Both the position numbers and the translations under genes were made by a program. From Chloroflexota bacterium (GTDB taxonomy: Bacteria; Chloroflexota; Anaerolineae; UBA1429): a stretch of DNA of 64,000 nucleotides. The DNA lies in contig JAIOAW010000008.1 in assembly GCA_019873625.1 (NCBI GenBank), positions 25,863 to 89,862 on the forward strand, in the 5' to 3' direction. Under the pieces are notes generated by a model. That model saw only the letters and a list, made by a program, of their open reading frames with translations, was not told the origin of the DNA and did no database searches. Below are positions 7,499-14,181 of this stretch, piece by piece. Numbering within the stretch: the first letter of the stretch is position 1; every line of letters starts with the position of its first letter.

Positions 7499-8378
7499 CT
7501 GTGACCTTCTCTATCCCGGTGGCGGCATTGGATGCCGGCGCCTTGGGGGCGATGGGGCCTTCGAAGCGCTCGATGGCCCACTGCATCACAATGCCGATGA
7601 CGTTCGAGATGACGAAATAGATCGCCAGGCCCGATGAGAATTGGGTGGTAAAGTAGCCGAACATCAGCGGCATCATCAACTGCATCGTCTGGTTCATCGA
7701 GGCCTGCTGAGGGTCGGTGGCGGGTTGGGTCATCAACTTTTGCTGGAGCCACATCGTGCCCGCCACGAGCACGGGCAAGACGAACGGCGTGGGGTCAGGC
7801 CGGGCCAGGTTCAGCCAGAGGAAGTGGCTTTGCAAGGGGAGGATATCCACAATGGCCCGGAACCCGGCATAGACGTTCTTGGCCAGGCTCATCAACTCCA
7901 GCGGCGTATCCGCCAAGATGCTGTTGATGGATTGGTACAGGCCGATCCAGATGGGGAACTGGATGAGGGTGGGCAAACAGCCCCCCAAGGGGCTGACGCC
8001 CGCCTCTTTGTAAAGGCGCTGCTGCTCCTGCACCAGGCGTTCTTTATCGCCGCTGTACTTTTTCTGCAGTTCGGCCATCTTGGGTTGGACTTCGGCCATC
8101 TTGCGCGAGGCGCGCACCTGTTTGATGGTCAAAGGGAGGGTGATAAGCCGCAACAAGATGGTAAAGACGGCGATGGCAATGACGAAACTATGCCCTAAAT
8201 AGGCATAGAGGAAGAGGAGCGTATTCAACATAGGCCGAATGAGGCCCTCTTGCCAGATGGTGCCCCACCCCACCCGAGAAATCACCAAGATAGCTGCGCC
8301 GATGAGGAGCCACGTCAAGAGGGATTTGCGCAGTTGCTTGGGGTTCACTTGAACTGGTCTCGCTGCCTGAGCCGACAT
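7467..8378 (-). CDS. yidC: YidC/Oxa1 membrane protein insertase
   Basis: Membrane insertase, here 303 aa from the ATG at 8378, which has GGAGG seven bases upstream; longer in-frame starts lack this site. It has an N-terminal span (LLTWLLIGAAILVISRVGW), the conserved core with the hydrophilic-groove Arg (LLRLITLPLTIKQ), a cytoplasmic helical hairpin (KMAEVQPKMAELQKKY), and later spans ending in IYFVISNVIGIVMQW. The short form without the large periplasmic domain fits Gram-positive and Chloroflexota types. It overlaps jag by 32 bp and lies 20 bp after the beta-propeller lipoprotein gene. Confidence 0.95.
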   Translation of the reverse strand: MSAQAARPVQVNPKQLRKSLLTWLLIGAAILVISRVGWGTIWQEGLIRPMLNTLLFLYAYLGHSFVIAIAVFTILLRLITLPLTIKQVRASRKMAEVQPKMAELQKKYSGDKERLVQEQQRLYKEAGVSPLGGCLPTLIQFPIWIGLYQSINSILADTPLELMSLAKNVYAGFRAIVDILPLQSHFLWLNLARPDPTPFVLPVLVAGTMWLQQKLMTQPATDPQQASMNQTMQLMMPLMFGYFTTQFSSGLAIYFVISNVIGIVMQWAIERFEGPIAPKAPASNAATGIEKVTDGKKARKAKR

Positions 8379-8398
8379 CAAACCTCCAGCATTCCCAT

Positions 8399-9538
8399 TT
8401 ACTTGCTGCTGGGCGGGTAAACCCATAGGAGCGGGTCGCGGCGGGTTACGTCCAGCGCGTACACGCGCCCCGAGGCGGCCCCTACAAAGATGCGGTCGCC
8501 CACCACCGCCGGCCGCGAAAGGACGCCGCCGTTAATCTGATCGTACACCATATCGCGCTCGCCCGTCTCTTTGTGGATGCTATAGAGCCGGCCGGCATCG
8601 GTGCCCACGATGAGGTTCTGCCCTTGAGATACGGGGCCAGCGCGCACCGCCCCCTCTACGGCGACGGGTTCCCAACGCGGCGAGCCATCGGCAACGCGCA
8701 GGCCGTACATATGCCCGCCGAGCGTGCCAAAATACACATAGCCCTCTTCTACGAGGGCCTCGCCCCACACCCAGCCATCGAGTTCACCCGTCTTCCACAG
8801 TTCCGAGCCATCCTCCGCCTTGAGGACGTGGAGCCGTTTATCCACGCCTCCTACAAAGAGCAGCCCGTCGGCGAGCGTTACACTGCCGGGGATCGAGCAG
8901 CCTACGTCATAGCGCCAAATCTCCCGCCCCGTCTGCCGGTCGAGCGCATAGACGTAATGATCCATCGAGCCGACGTAAACGCGTGCCTCATCCACCGCTG
9001 GCGCGCCCCAGACGCGATCGCCCGTGGCAAAAGGGGCCTCCCAGGCGAGTTTCTGGGTGGCCAAATCCACGGCGTAGACGCGATGATCCGCTGAGCCGAA
9101 ATAGGCCACGCCGCCCACCAACGTAACGCCCCCGATGATGGAATCTTCGGCGGAGAAATCCCACTGTTTGGCACCCGTATTGCGGTCGAAGGCATAGAGG
9201 CGGCGATCAAACGAGGTAATGAGGAGAAGGCCATCGGAGACGACGGGCGTGCCGTACACCGCATCGAGCAGGGTGGCGGAATCCGAGGAGCGGCGGGCGA
9301 TGGCACAGGCCGGCCCAGAGGATGGCGAGGCCGGCGGATAGGACCATAGCACCTCGCCCCCCTTGGCGGCATCGAGCGCCACGACCTGCCCCGTCGAAAG
9401 GGCCGCATAGACGACGTCTTCTTGGACGGTAACCACCGTCCAACCGGGGTTCGTCAACCCCCCGCCCATACAGCCGGCCAAGGTAATGGCCGTCAGCAAT
9501 AAAAGGGCCACAAGCCCGCGTTTTTTGAAAATCCTCAA
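8399..9538 (-). CDS. PQQ-like beta-propeller lipoprotein (BamB-like)
   Basis: Exported lipoprotein of 379 aa: Arg/Lys-rich start, hydrophobic segment and lipobox LAGC (Cys at about 22). The rest is a run of PQQ-like propeller blades with repeating motifs such as VYALDRQTGREIWRYDVG and VYAVDLATQKLAWEAPF. The fold matches BamB of the outer-membrane Bam complex, but nothing else here suggests a typical outer membrane, so calling it BamB would overreach. The start is TTG at 9538 with GGAGG eight bases upstream; no better ATG exists ahead of the signal peptide. It sits between yidD and yidC, suggesting a role in envelope protein insertion or folding. Confidence 0.85.
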   Translation of the reverse strand: MRIFKKRGLVALLLLTAITLAGCMGGGLTNPGWTVVTVQEDVVYAALSTGQVVALDAAKGGEVLWSYPPASPSSGPACAIARRSSDSATLLDAVYGTPVVSDGLLLITSFDRRLYAFDRNTGAKQWDFSAEDSIIGGVTLVGGVAYFGSADHRVYAVDLATQKLAWEAPFATGDRVWGAPAVDEARVYVGSMDHYVYALDRQTGREIWRYDVGCSIPGSVTLADGLLFVGGVDKRLHVLKAEDGSELWKTGELDGWVWGEALVEEGYVYFGTLGGHMYGLRVADGSPRWEPVAVEGAVRAGPVSQGQNLIVGTDAGRLYSIHKETGERDMVYDQINGGVLSRPAVVGDRIFVGAASGRVYALDVTRRDPLLWVYPPSSK

Positions 9539-9617
9539 GGCGCGAACCTCCTTACTCGAACGTCAGGGCCGCTGCAAGGCCCTGGGCACCCTCTCCGCGG
9601 GCGGTGGCACAGCCATT

Positions 9618-9830
9618 TTAGGGGACCGGGTCATACCCACCGGGATGAAAAGGATGACAGCGCGAAAGCCGTTTCAGGCCCATCCAAACCCCTTTGGGCA
9701 CGCCGTATTTGGCCACGGCCTCATACATATACTCGGAGCACGTGGGCACATAGCGGCAACTGGGCGGGAACATCGGCGAGATAACGCGTTTATAAAACCT
9801 CAACCCCTGTAATACGGCTTGCCGAAACAT
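9618..9830 (-). CDS. yidD: YidD membrane protein insertion efficiency factor
   Basis: Small membrane-associated protein of 70 aa that assists YidC/Sec insertion. The family core is clear: [20 protein letters not shown] then [14 protein letters not shown] and [17 protein letters not shown]. The ATG at 9830 starts directly at the conserved N-terminus, 10 bp after rnpA, giving the usual family length; the longer frame upstream only shadows rnpA. Confidence 0.95.
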   Translation of the reverse strand: MFRQAVLQGLRFYKRVISPMFPPSCRYVPTCSEYMYEAVAKYGVPKGVWMGLKRLSRCHPFHPGGYDPVP

Positions 9831-9840
9831 CGTTGGGGCA

Positions 9841-10206
9841 TCACTCCGCCACGCAAGGCTCTTGTTCACGATCAAATAACTGCGCCATACTGAAAAGGCC
9901 CGTAACCGCCTGCTGAATCTCCGCCCACTCGGCGCGGACAATCCCAGCTCGGGCGATAAGCACCACATCCCACCCAGGTGCGGTAAGGTCGCAGAGCGGC
10001 CGCACGGCCTCGCGCAAAAGACGCTTGACGCGATTCCGCACGACCGCTTTGCCGATCCGTTTGCTCACCGAGAACCCAAACCGCGAATGAGGTAAGCCGT
10101 TGGGAGATTTACAGATGACGAGAATGCGATTCGACCAACAGCGCCCCTCGGCATGCACACGTTCGAAATCCGCTGATTTGGTAAGCCGATACCTCTTGGG
10201 TAACAC
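9841..10206 (-). CDS. rnpA: Ribonuclease P protein component
   Basis: Protein subunit of RNase P for tRNA 5' maturation, 121 aa. It shows [15 protein letters not shown], the [20 protein letters not shown] core with the RNR motif that binds the RNA subunit, and LIARAGI near the end. The frame starts at GTG (10206), 15 bp after rpmH, the universal rpmH-rnpA arrangement. The ribosome site is weak and translation may be coupled to rpmH. The RNase P RNA gene was not seen. Confidence 0.95.
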   Translation of the reverse strand: MLPKRYRLTKSADFERVHAEGRCWSNRILVICKSPNGLPHSRFGFSVSKRIGKAVVRNRVKRLLREAVRPLCDLTAPGWDVVLIARAGIVRAEWAEIQQAVTGLFSMAQLFDREQEPCVAE

Positions 10207-10221
10207 GCCTGCGCAAGGGCG

Positions 10222-10377
10222 CTACACGGTGTAGTGCTTCTGAACCGTCAGCCGTTTGCGGCCCTTTTCGCGGCGCGCCTTGAGGACCCTGCGCCCCGTT
10301 CGGGTGGCCATACGCGCGCGAAAGCCGTGTACCCGCATACGACGACGCTTCTTGGGCTGCCATGTTCGCTTGGGCAT
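10222..10377 (-). CDS. rpmH: Ribosomal protein L34
   Basis: 51-aa ribosomal protein L34, found by reading the minus strand from the ATG at 10377. It begins [20 protein letters not shown] and continues through [19 protein letters not shown], the complete family pattern with a short C-terminal tail. It is the first gene of the origin-type cluster and carries a consensus promoter about 60 bp upstream. Confidence 0.97.
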   Translation of the reverse strand: MPKRTWQPKKRRRMRVHGFRARMATRTGRRVLKARREKGRKRLTVQKHYTV

Positions 10378-10419
10378 GCTCTACTCCTCGATGTTCTTGC
10401 CAGCGGCAAGGGTTTCTAT

Positions 10420-10459
10420 GGTGCCTAGACGATTGGTGATTATACCTGGCCTAGGCACC
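10420..10459. promoter_or_regulatory. Inverted repeat flanking the rpmH -10 box
   Basis: GGTGCCTAG (10420-10428) and its exact reverse complement CTAGGCACC (10451-10459) sit 22 bp apart, one arm inside the promoter spacer and the other downstream of the predicted start. Only one arm would be in the transcript, so this is more likely a DNA site (operator or looping element) than an RNA hairpin. Confidence 0.45.
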
Positions 10460-10468
10460 TATTGTCAA
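10439..10468 (-). promoter_or_regulatory. Consensus promoter of rpmH-rnpA cluster
   Basis: On the minus strand a perfect TTGACA (10463-10468), 18-bp spacer, and a perfect TATAAT (10439-10444), the strongest promoter match in the window, as expected for a ribosomal-protein operon. Confidence 0.88.
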
Positions 10469-10498
10469 GTTTACGGCCCAAGGGGTTGGCGCAACCGT

Positions 10499-11563
10499 CT
10501 AGAACGTGGTCTCCAGGCGGATGGTGCACCCCTTCTCGGCCGCCTCGGGCGCCCGTGTCATAATCTCCACCAGGTGCCGGCCATGCTCAGCCGTCAGGAG
10601 GAGGGGCTTGCCCTCGCGCAAACAATCCACCACGTGGAGCACGCCCAAATCGCGGGTTGGCTCTTCGGGTTCCACGGGCACCTCGGCCCATTCGTGGGTC
10701 TTGCTCTGGTACATCTCTAGGAGGGTTATGCCCCGCTCGCCCCCTAGGCTGATGGTCCCCTCGCTCCCAAAGATTTGGAGCCTCGGTCCGCGCGCCGCCT
10801 CGACGCAATAGGTCGCATCGAGGAAGGCAAAGGTGGCCTGGCCAAAATCGAGCATCAGGAGCGAGTTGTCATCAATCTCCACGTCAATCCGCTTGCCGGC
10901 AAAAGGCCCCGCCGTGATGTAGCGTACCGGCAGAGACCTCCCCGAAAAGCAGGCCAGCGCTTGCACCGGCCCGAGGATGCTCGTGATCTGCGACAAGCCG
11001 TGCACACCCAGGTCTAAGATAGGGTTCGAGCCGGGTTTGTAATACCAGGTCGAATCGCGCGGCACCTGGTGTTTTTCGGGGCCATCGTGCGAGGCGCGCA
11101 CCGTGGCAAAGGCCACTTTGCCGATGGCTCCCCCCTGGACGAGGTCGCGGATTTTGCAGACGACTTTGCGCACGCGGTGCTCCGGCGCGGAGGCTAACAG
11201 GAGGTTGCGCTGCTTGGCCTCTTCGATGAGGATGGTGGCCTCTTCGACGGAGGTGGTCATCGGCTTTTGCGTATAGACGTGTTTGCCAGCGCGCAGGCCC
11301 TTGAGGCTCACCTGAAAATGCTCGGGGATGCGCGTCAGGTTGACGAGGAGGTCAAACTCAGCCTCGGCGAGCATCTTGTCCAGGTCCGTATAATAGGCCG
11401 GCACGCCGAACTTTTCGCTGATGTATTGGGCGCGCTCCTCGAGGACGTCGCACACGGCCACCACCTCGCACTTGCCCATAGCCTCGATGGCCTTCATCCC
11501 CGGCAGGTGCATCCCCTCGGCGATCGCTCCGCACCCTACCACACCGATTCGAACTTTTTCCAT
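10499..11563 (-). CDS. Gfo/Idh/MocA-family NAD(P)-dependent oxidoreductase
   Basis: Sugar or polyol oxidoreductase of 354 aa. The Rossmann domain begins RIGVVGCGAIAEGMHLPG, with AVCDVLEERAQYISEKFGV in the second strand region; the C-terminal alpha/beta domain (about 130-330) includes ILDLGVHGLSQI, close to the family's catalytic DxxxH pattern. The usual EKP motif reads QKP here (HVYTQKPMTTS), keeping the Lys. The ATG at 11563 is chosen because GGAGG lies 6 bases before it; an ATG one codon earlier is too close. Monocistronic on the minus strand, with a convergent or leading role unclear; the sugar substrate is unknown. Confidence 0.9.
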   Translation of the reverse strand: MEKVRIGVVGCGAIAEGMHLPGMKAIEAMGKCEVVAVCDVLEERAQYISEKFGVPAYYTDLDKMLAEAEFDLLVNLTRIPEHFQVSLKGLRAGKHVYTQKPMTTSVEEATILIEEAKQRNLLLASAPEHRVRKVVCKIRDLVQGGAIGKVAFATVRASHDGPEKHQVPRDSTWYYKPGSNPILDLGVHGLSQITSILGPVQALACFSGRSLPVRYITAGPFAGKRIDVEIDDNSLLMLDFGQATFAFLDATYCVEAARGPRLQIFGSEGTISLGGERGITLLEMYQSKTHEWAEVPVEPEEPTRDLGVLHVVDCLREGKPLLLTAEHGRHLVEIMTRAPEAAEKGCTIRLETTF

Positions 11564-11624
11564 CATCACCCTCCCAAGATGCGTGTTGCCCGTATGATAC
11601 CCCTCAAAGGGCTGGGCGCGAAAA

Positions 11625-11647
11625 AGGCCGGGGAATCTCCCCGGCCT
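11625..11647 (-). terminator. Intrinsic terminator after the MoxR gene
   Basis: GGCCGGGGA (11626-11634) and TCCCCGGCC (11638-11646) with a 3-nt loop plus a closing A-T pair; on the minus strand the stem is followed by TTTTT. It lies 20 bp past the MoxR stop. Confidence 0.88.
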
Positions 11648-11666
11648 CAAGGCCCATCGAAAAGGG

Positions 11667-12626
11667 TTACCGCGCCTCGGCGCGTACGCGCGTGCCCGGC
11701 ACGGGCACGGTGCTCAAAATCTCCTGCACCACCTGGCGCGTATCCACATTGCGGATGCGCGCCGATGGGCTGACGATGATGCGATGCGCGAGCACCACCT
11801 CGGCCAGCGCCTTGATGTCATCGGGCAAGACGAAATCTCGCCCCCGCAGGGCGGCGAGCGCCTGCCCGGTTTTATAGAGGCCGAGCGAGCCGCGCGGGCT
11901 GGCGCCAAGGTAAACATCGGGGTAGTCTCGCGTGGCCTGCACAAGCGCCACGATATACTCTTTGACCAGGGCATCCACATAGACCTGCTTGACCAGATTC
12001 TGCGCCTCGATGAGCATCTCCACCGAGATGACCTGGTCAATCGTCTCGATGGGGTGGATGAACTGCTGGGCATCGAGGATGCGGATTTCCTCCCCCGCCT
12101 TGGGGTAGCCCAGGCTGATGCGCATCAAAAAGCGGTCCAACTGGGCCTCAGGCAGTGGGAAGGTGCCCTCATACTCGATGGGGTTCTGCGTCGCGAGCAC
12201 CATAAACGGCTGGGGCAGGCGGTAGGTGCGCTCATCCACCGTAACCTGGTGCTCCTCCATCGCCTCGAGGAGCGCCGATTGCGTTTTGGGCGTGGCGCGG
12301 TTGATTTCATCCGTCAGGACGATCTGGGCCATAATCGGCCCAGGGCGGAATTCGAAATCTCGCGTTTTGGGGTTGAACACCGAGACGCCGGTGATATCGC
12401 TGGGGAGGAGGTCCGGCGTGAACTGGATGCGCCGGAAGGTGCACCCCACCGATTTGGCGAGGGACCGGGCGAGCATCGTCTTGCCGACGCCGGGCACATC
12501 TTCGATGAGGATATGGCCTTGGCAGAGCATAGCCACAAAGGCCAACTCCACCTCGCGCCGTTTGCCGATAATGACTTTTTCGACGTTATTGATTACCAAA
12601 TCGCCTATCTCTTGAACGCGGCCCAT
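11667..12626 (-). CDS. MoxR-family AAA+ ATPase
   Basis: MoxR-type AAA+ chaperone of 319 aa, usually paired with DUF58/VWA proteins to assemble or activate complexes. Walker A is [20 protein letters not shown], Walker B is [20 protein letters not shown], followed by sensor 1 [19 protein letters not shown] and the arginine-containing LDRFLMRI. The ATG at 12626 has a perfect AGGAGG four bases upstream; two earlier in-frame starts lack one. It has its own promoter and terminator, and no DUF58 or VWA partner is next to it. Confidence 0.94.
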   Translation of the reverse strand: MGRVQEIGDLVINNVEKVIIGKRREVELAFVAMLCQGHILIEDVPGVGKTMLARSLAKSVGCTFRRIQFTPDLLPSDITGVSVFNPKTRDFEFRPGPIMAQIVLTDEINRATPKTQSALLEAMEEHQVTVDERTYRLPQPFMVLATQNPIEYEGTFPLPEAQLDRFLMRISLGYPKAGEEIRILDAQQFIHPIETIDQVISVEMLIEAQNLVKQVYVDALVKEYIVALVQATRDYPDVYLGASPRGSLGLYKTGQALAALRGRDFVLPDDIKALAEVVLAHRIIVSPSARIRNVDTRQVVQEILSTVPVPGTRVRAEAR

Positions 12627-12661
12627 AAAACCTCCTAAGGAACGCTCCATAAAGCCCACAC

Positions 12662-12690
12662 AAGATACACGATAAAAAGCCCCCTGTCAA
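12662..12690 (-). promoter_or_regulatory. Promoter of the MoxR gene
   Basis: Minus strand: perfect TTGACA (12685-12690), 17-bp spacer, TATCTT (12662-12667), about 36 bp upstream of the MoxR ATG. Confidence 0.75.
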
Positions 12691-12727
12691 AGCGGAGGCG
12701 ACATAACAAAAATGATTCTCTCCGGCC

Positions 12728-12904
12728 TTACCGGAGGCCAAGGCCCTGAAGCCACAGCCGTACCTTGAGGATGAACTCCGTGAGATGGCCCCCCACGGCC
12801 TGCAGTAAGGCAAAGAAGGCGATGGTCAGGATGAGGGTAACGATGACCCATTCCAGCCATTCGGCGCCGCGTTCTTGGTGCCAAGAGGCCCTTCCCCCCC
12901 ACAT
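12728..12904 (-). CDS. Small Flp/TadE-pilin-like membrane protein
   Basis: 58-aa protein starting at the ATG at 12904, with GGGGAG just upstream. A short polar head with ERGAEWLEW leads into one hydrophobic helix (VIVTLILTIAFFALLQAVGG) and a basic amphipathic end. The Gly-x-x-x-x-Glu-like pattern before the helix recalls type IVb (Flp) prepilins, where Glu+5 follows the prepilin peptidase site. No tad/pil assembly genes are nearby, so this is a structural resemblance only. It lies about 40 bp upstream of the MoxR promoter on the same strand. Confidence 0.5.
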   Translation of the reverse strand: MWGGRASWHQERGAEWLEWVIVTLILTIAFFALLQAVGGHLTEFILKVRLWLQGLGLR

Positions 12905-13047
12905 ACGTCGCTCCCCTTGCAGCCTCAGATGATGCGCTATCCCCCACGGCGCGAATTGACGCCGCACCGCAAGGCGTGTAGAGTAGTTTACCGTAAGATG
13001 GCGATCTTGCCAACCCAAGGGGATGCGCGAGCCGCCTTGGCTCGAGA

Positions 13048-13077
13048 TTGGACGATTCGCCCAAAGCGCGATAAGAT
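13048..13077 (+). promoter_or_regulatory. Candidate promoter of the S1-domain gene
   Basis: TTGGAC (13048-13053), 18-bp spacer, TAAGAT (13072-13077) on the plus strand, about 75 bp upstream of the ATG at 13153, leaving a leader that holds a long hairpin. Confidence 0.5.
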
Positions 13078-13081
13078 ACCG

Positions 13082-13122
13082 TTTGTGCCGTGTGGGCCCG
13101 GCCAAGGCGCCCAGGGCACAAA
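13082..13122 (+). promoter_or_regulatory. Leader hairpin upstream of the S1-domain gene
   Basis: TTTGTGCC (13082-13089) pairs with GGCACAAA (13115-13122), and inside it TGGGC (13093-13097) pairs with GCCCA (13109-13113). The structure would lie right at the 5' end of the transcript, 30 bp before the start codon. An autoregulatory site bound by the S1-like protein is possible but unproven. Confidence 0.4.
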
Positions 13123-13152
13123 GGCGATTCAAGATGATGAGGGTTTATAGGT

Positions 13153-14142
13153 ATGGACGGGTATAATCTCAATTCTTTGGCCGATTTCCTTCAAAAAGCC
13201 CTTGATCGCTACCGTGGCAATGGGGAGGCCCCCCGCGGCGTGCCCCCTAGAAAGGCGCGTTCTATCACCGCCTTGGGCGAGGGGCAATACGCCCCGGGCG
13301 CGCCCTTGCGCGACGCGGCGTTCGAGGCGGCCTGGAAGGACCTCGAAGCCCTTTGGCAAAGGGGAGAAGTAACCACCGCCATCGTAACAGGGTGGAACCG
13401 AGGCGGCCTGCTCGTGCGCTGGAACGACCTGCAAGGCTTTGTGCCCGCCTCGCAACTCAAAGAGGTGCCCATCTTTGAGAGCGAAGAGGCGCGCGATGAG
13501 GTGCTTTCTCGCTGGGTAGGCGAGGAACTGCGGCTCAAAGTCATCGAGTTGGACCCCTCGCGCAACCGCCTGGTGTTTTCGGAACGGGCCACCCTCTGGG
13601 GGCCGGGCGATGCGGAACGGCTCCTTGCCGAACTCAAGCCCGGAGATATCCGCGAGGGCTATGTGAGCAACCTGTGCGACTTTGGCGCCTTTGTGGATTT
13701 GGGCGGTGTCGATGGGTTGATCCATATTTCCGAACTTTCGTGGGGGCGGGTCGTCCATCCGGCCAAGCATCTCAGTTTGGGGCAGAGGGTGCGCGTCTTG
13801 GTCCTCTCGGTGGATCGCGAAGAGCGGCACGTCAGCCTGAGCCTGAAGCGCCTCCTGCCGAACCCGTGGGCCTATGTGGAAGAAAAGTACGCGCCAGACC
13901 AAGTGGTGGAGGCGACCGTAACCCACGTGGTGGATTTTGGCATCTTTGTGCAACTCGAAGAGGGCCTCGAAGGGTTGGTGCACATCTCGGAAATCTCCGA
14001 TGAGCATATCGCCGATTTACATCGCCTCGCTTCCCCGGGCGATCGGGTGCGGGTGCGCATCCTGCACATTGACGCGCCCAAACACCGCCTTAGCCTGAGT
14101 ATGCGCGAGCCGCTGAGCGGCTCACAGGGCGAAGGCGAATAG
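13153..14142 (+). CDS. S1 RNA-binding domain protein (ribosomal S1-like)
   Basis: 329-aa protein with three S1 (OB-fold) domains: a divergent one at about 70-145 (EVTTAIVTGWNRGGLLVRWN), then two canonical ones at about 160-232 (GYVSNLCDFGAFVDLGGVDG, LIHISELSW) and 243-318 (ATVTHVVDFGIFVQLEEGLE, LVHISEIS). It is like the short S1 proteins of Chloroflexota and Gram-positive bacteria, which bind mRNA or act in translation and decay; canonical S1 has four to six domains. The ribosome site before the ATG is weak. The gene is followed 39 bp later by ftsK, probably cotranscribed. Confidence 0.85.
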   Translation: MDGYNLNSLADFLQKALDRYRGNGEAPRGVPPRKARSITALGEGQYAPGAPLRDAAFEAAWKDLEALWQRGEVTTAIVTGWNRGGLLVRWNDLQGFVPASQLKEVPIFESEEARDEVLSRWVGEELRLKVIELDPSRNRLVFSERATLWGPGDAERLLAELKPGDIREGYVSNLCDFGAFVDLGGVDGLIHISELSWGRVVHPAKHLSLGQRVRVLVLSVDREERHVSLSLKRLLPNPWAYVEEKYAPDQVVEATVTHVVDFGIFVQLEEGLEGLVHISEISDEHIADLHRLASPGDRVRVRILHIDAPKHRLSLSMREPLSGSQGEGE

Positions 14143-14181
14143 GGAAGGCTCCTTCTAACCCACGTATCGGCTTGACCCACG

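Noticed and set aside
4112..10377. parS sites near parAB
   Set aside because: Several CACGTG hexamers occur but none extends to the 16-bp parS palindrome.
10378..10498. Possible replication origin next to rpmH
   Set aside because: No TTATCCACA-type DnaA boxes, no AT-rich unwinding element and no dnaA gene; the stretch is explained by the rpmH promoter.
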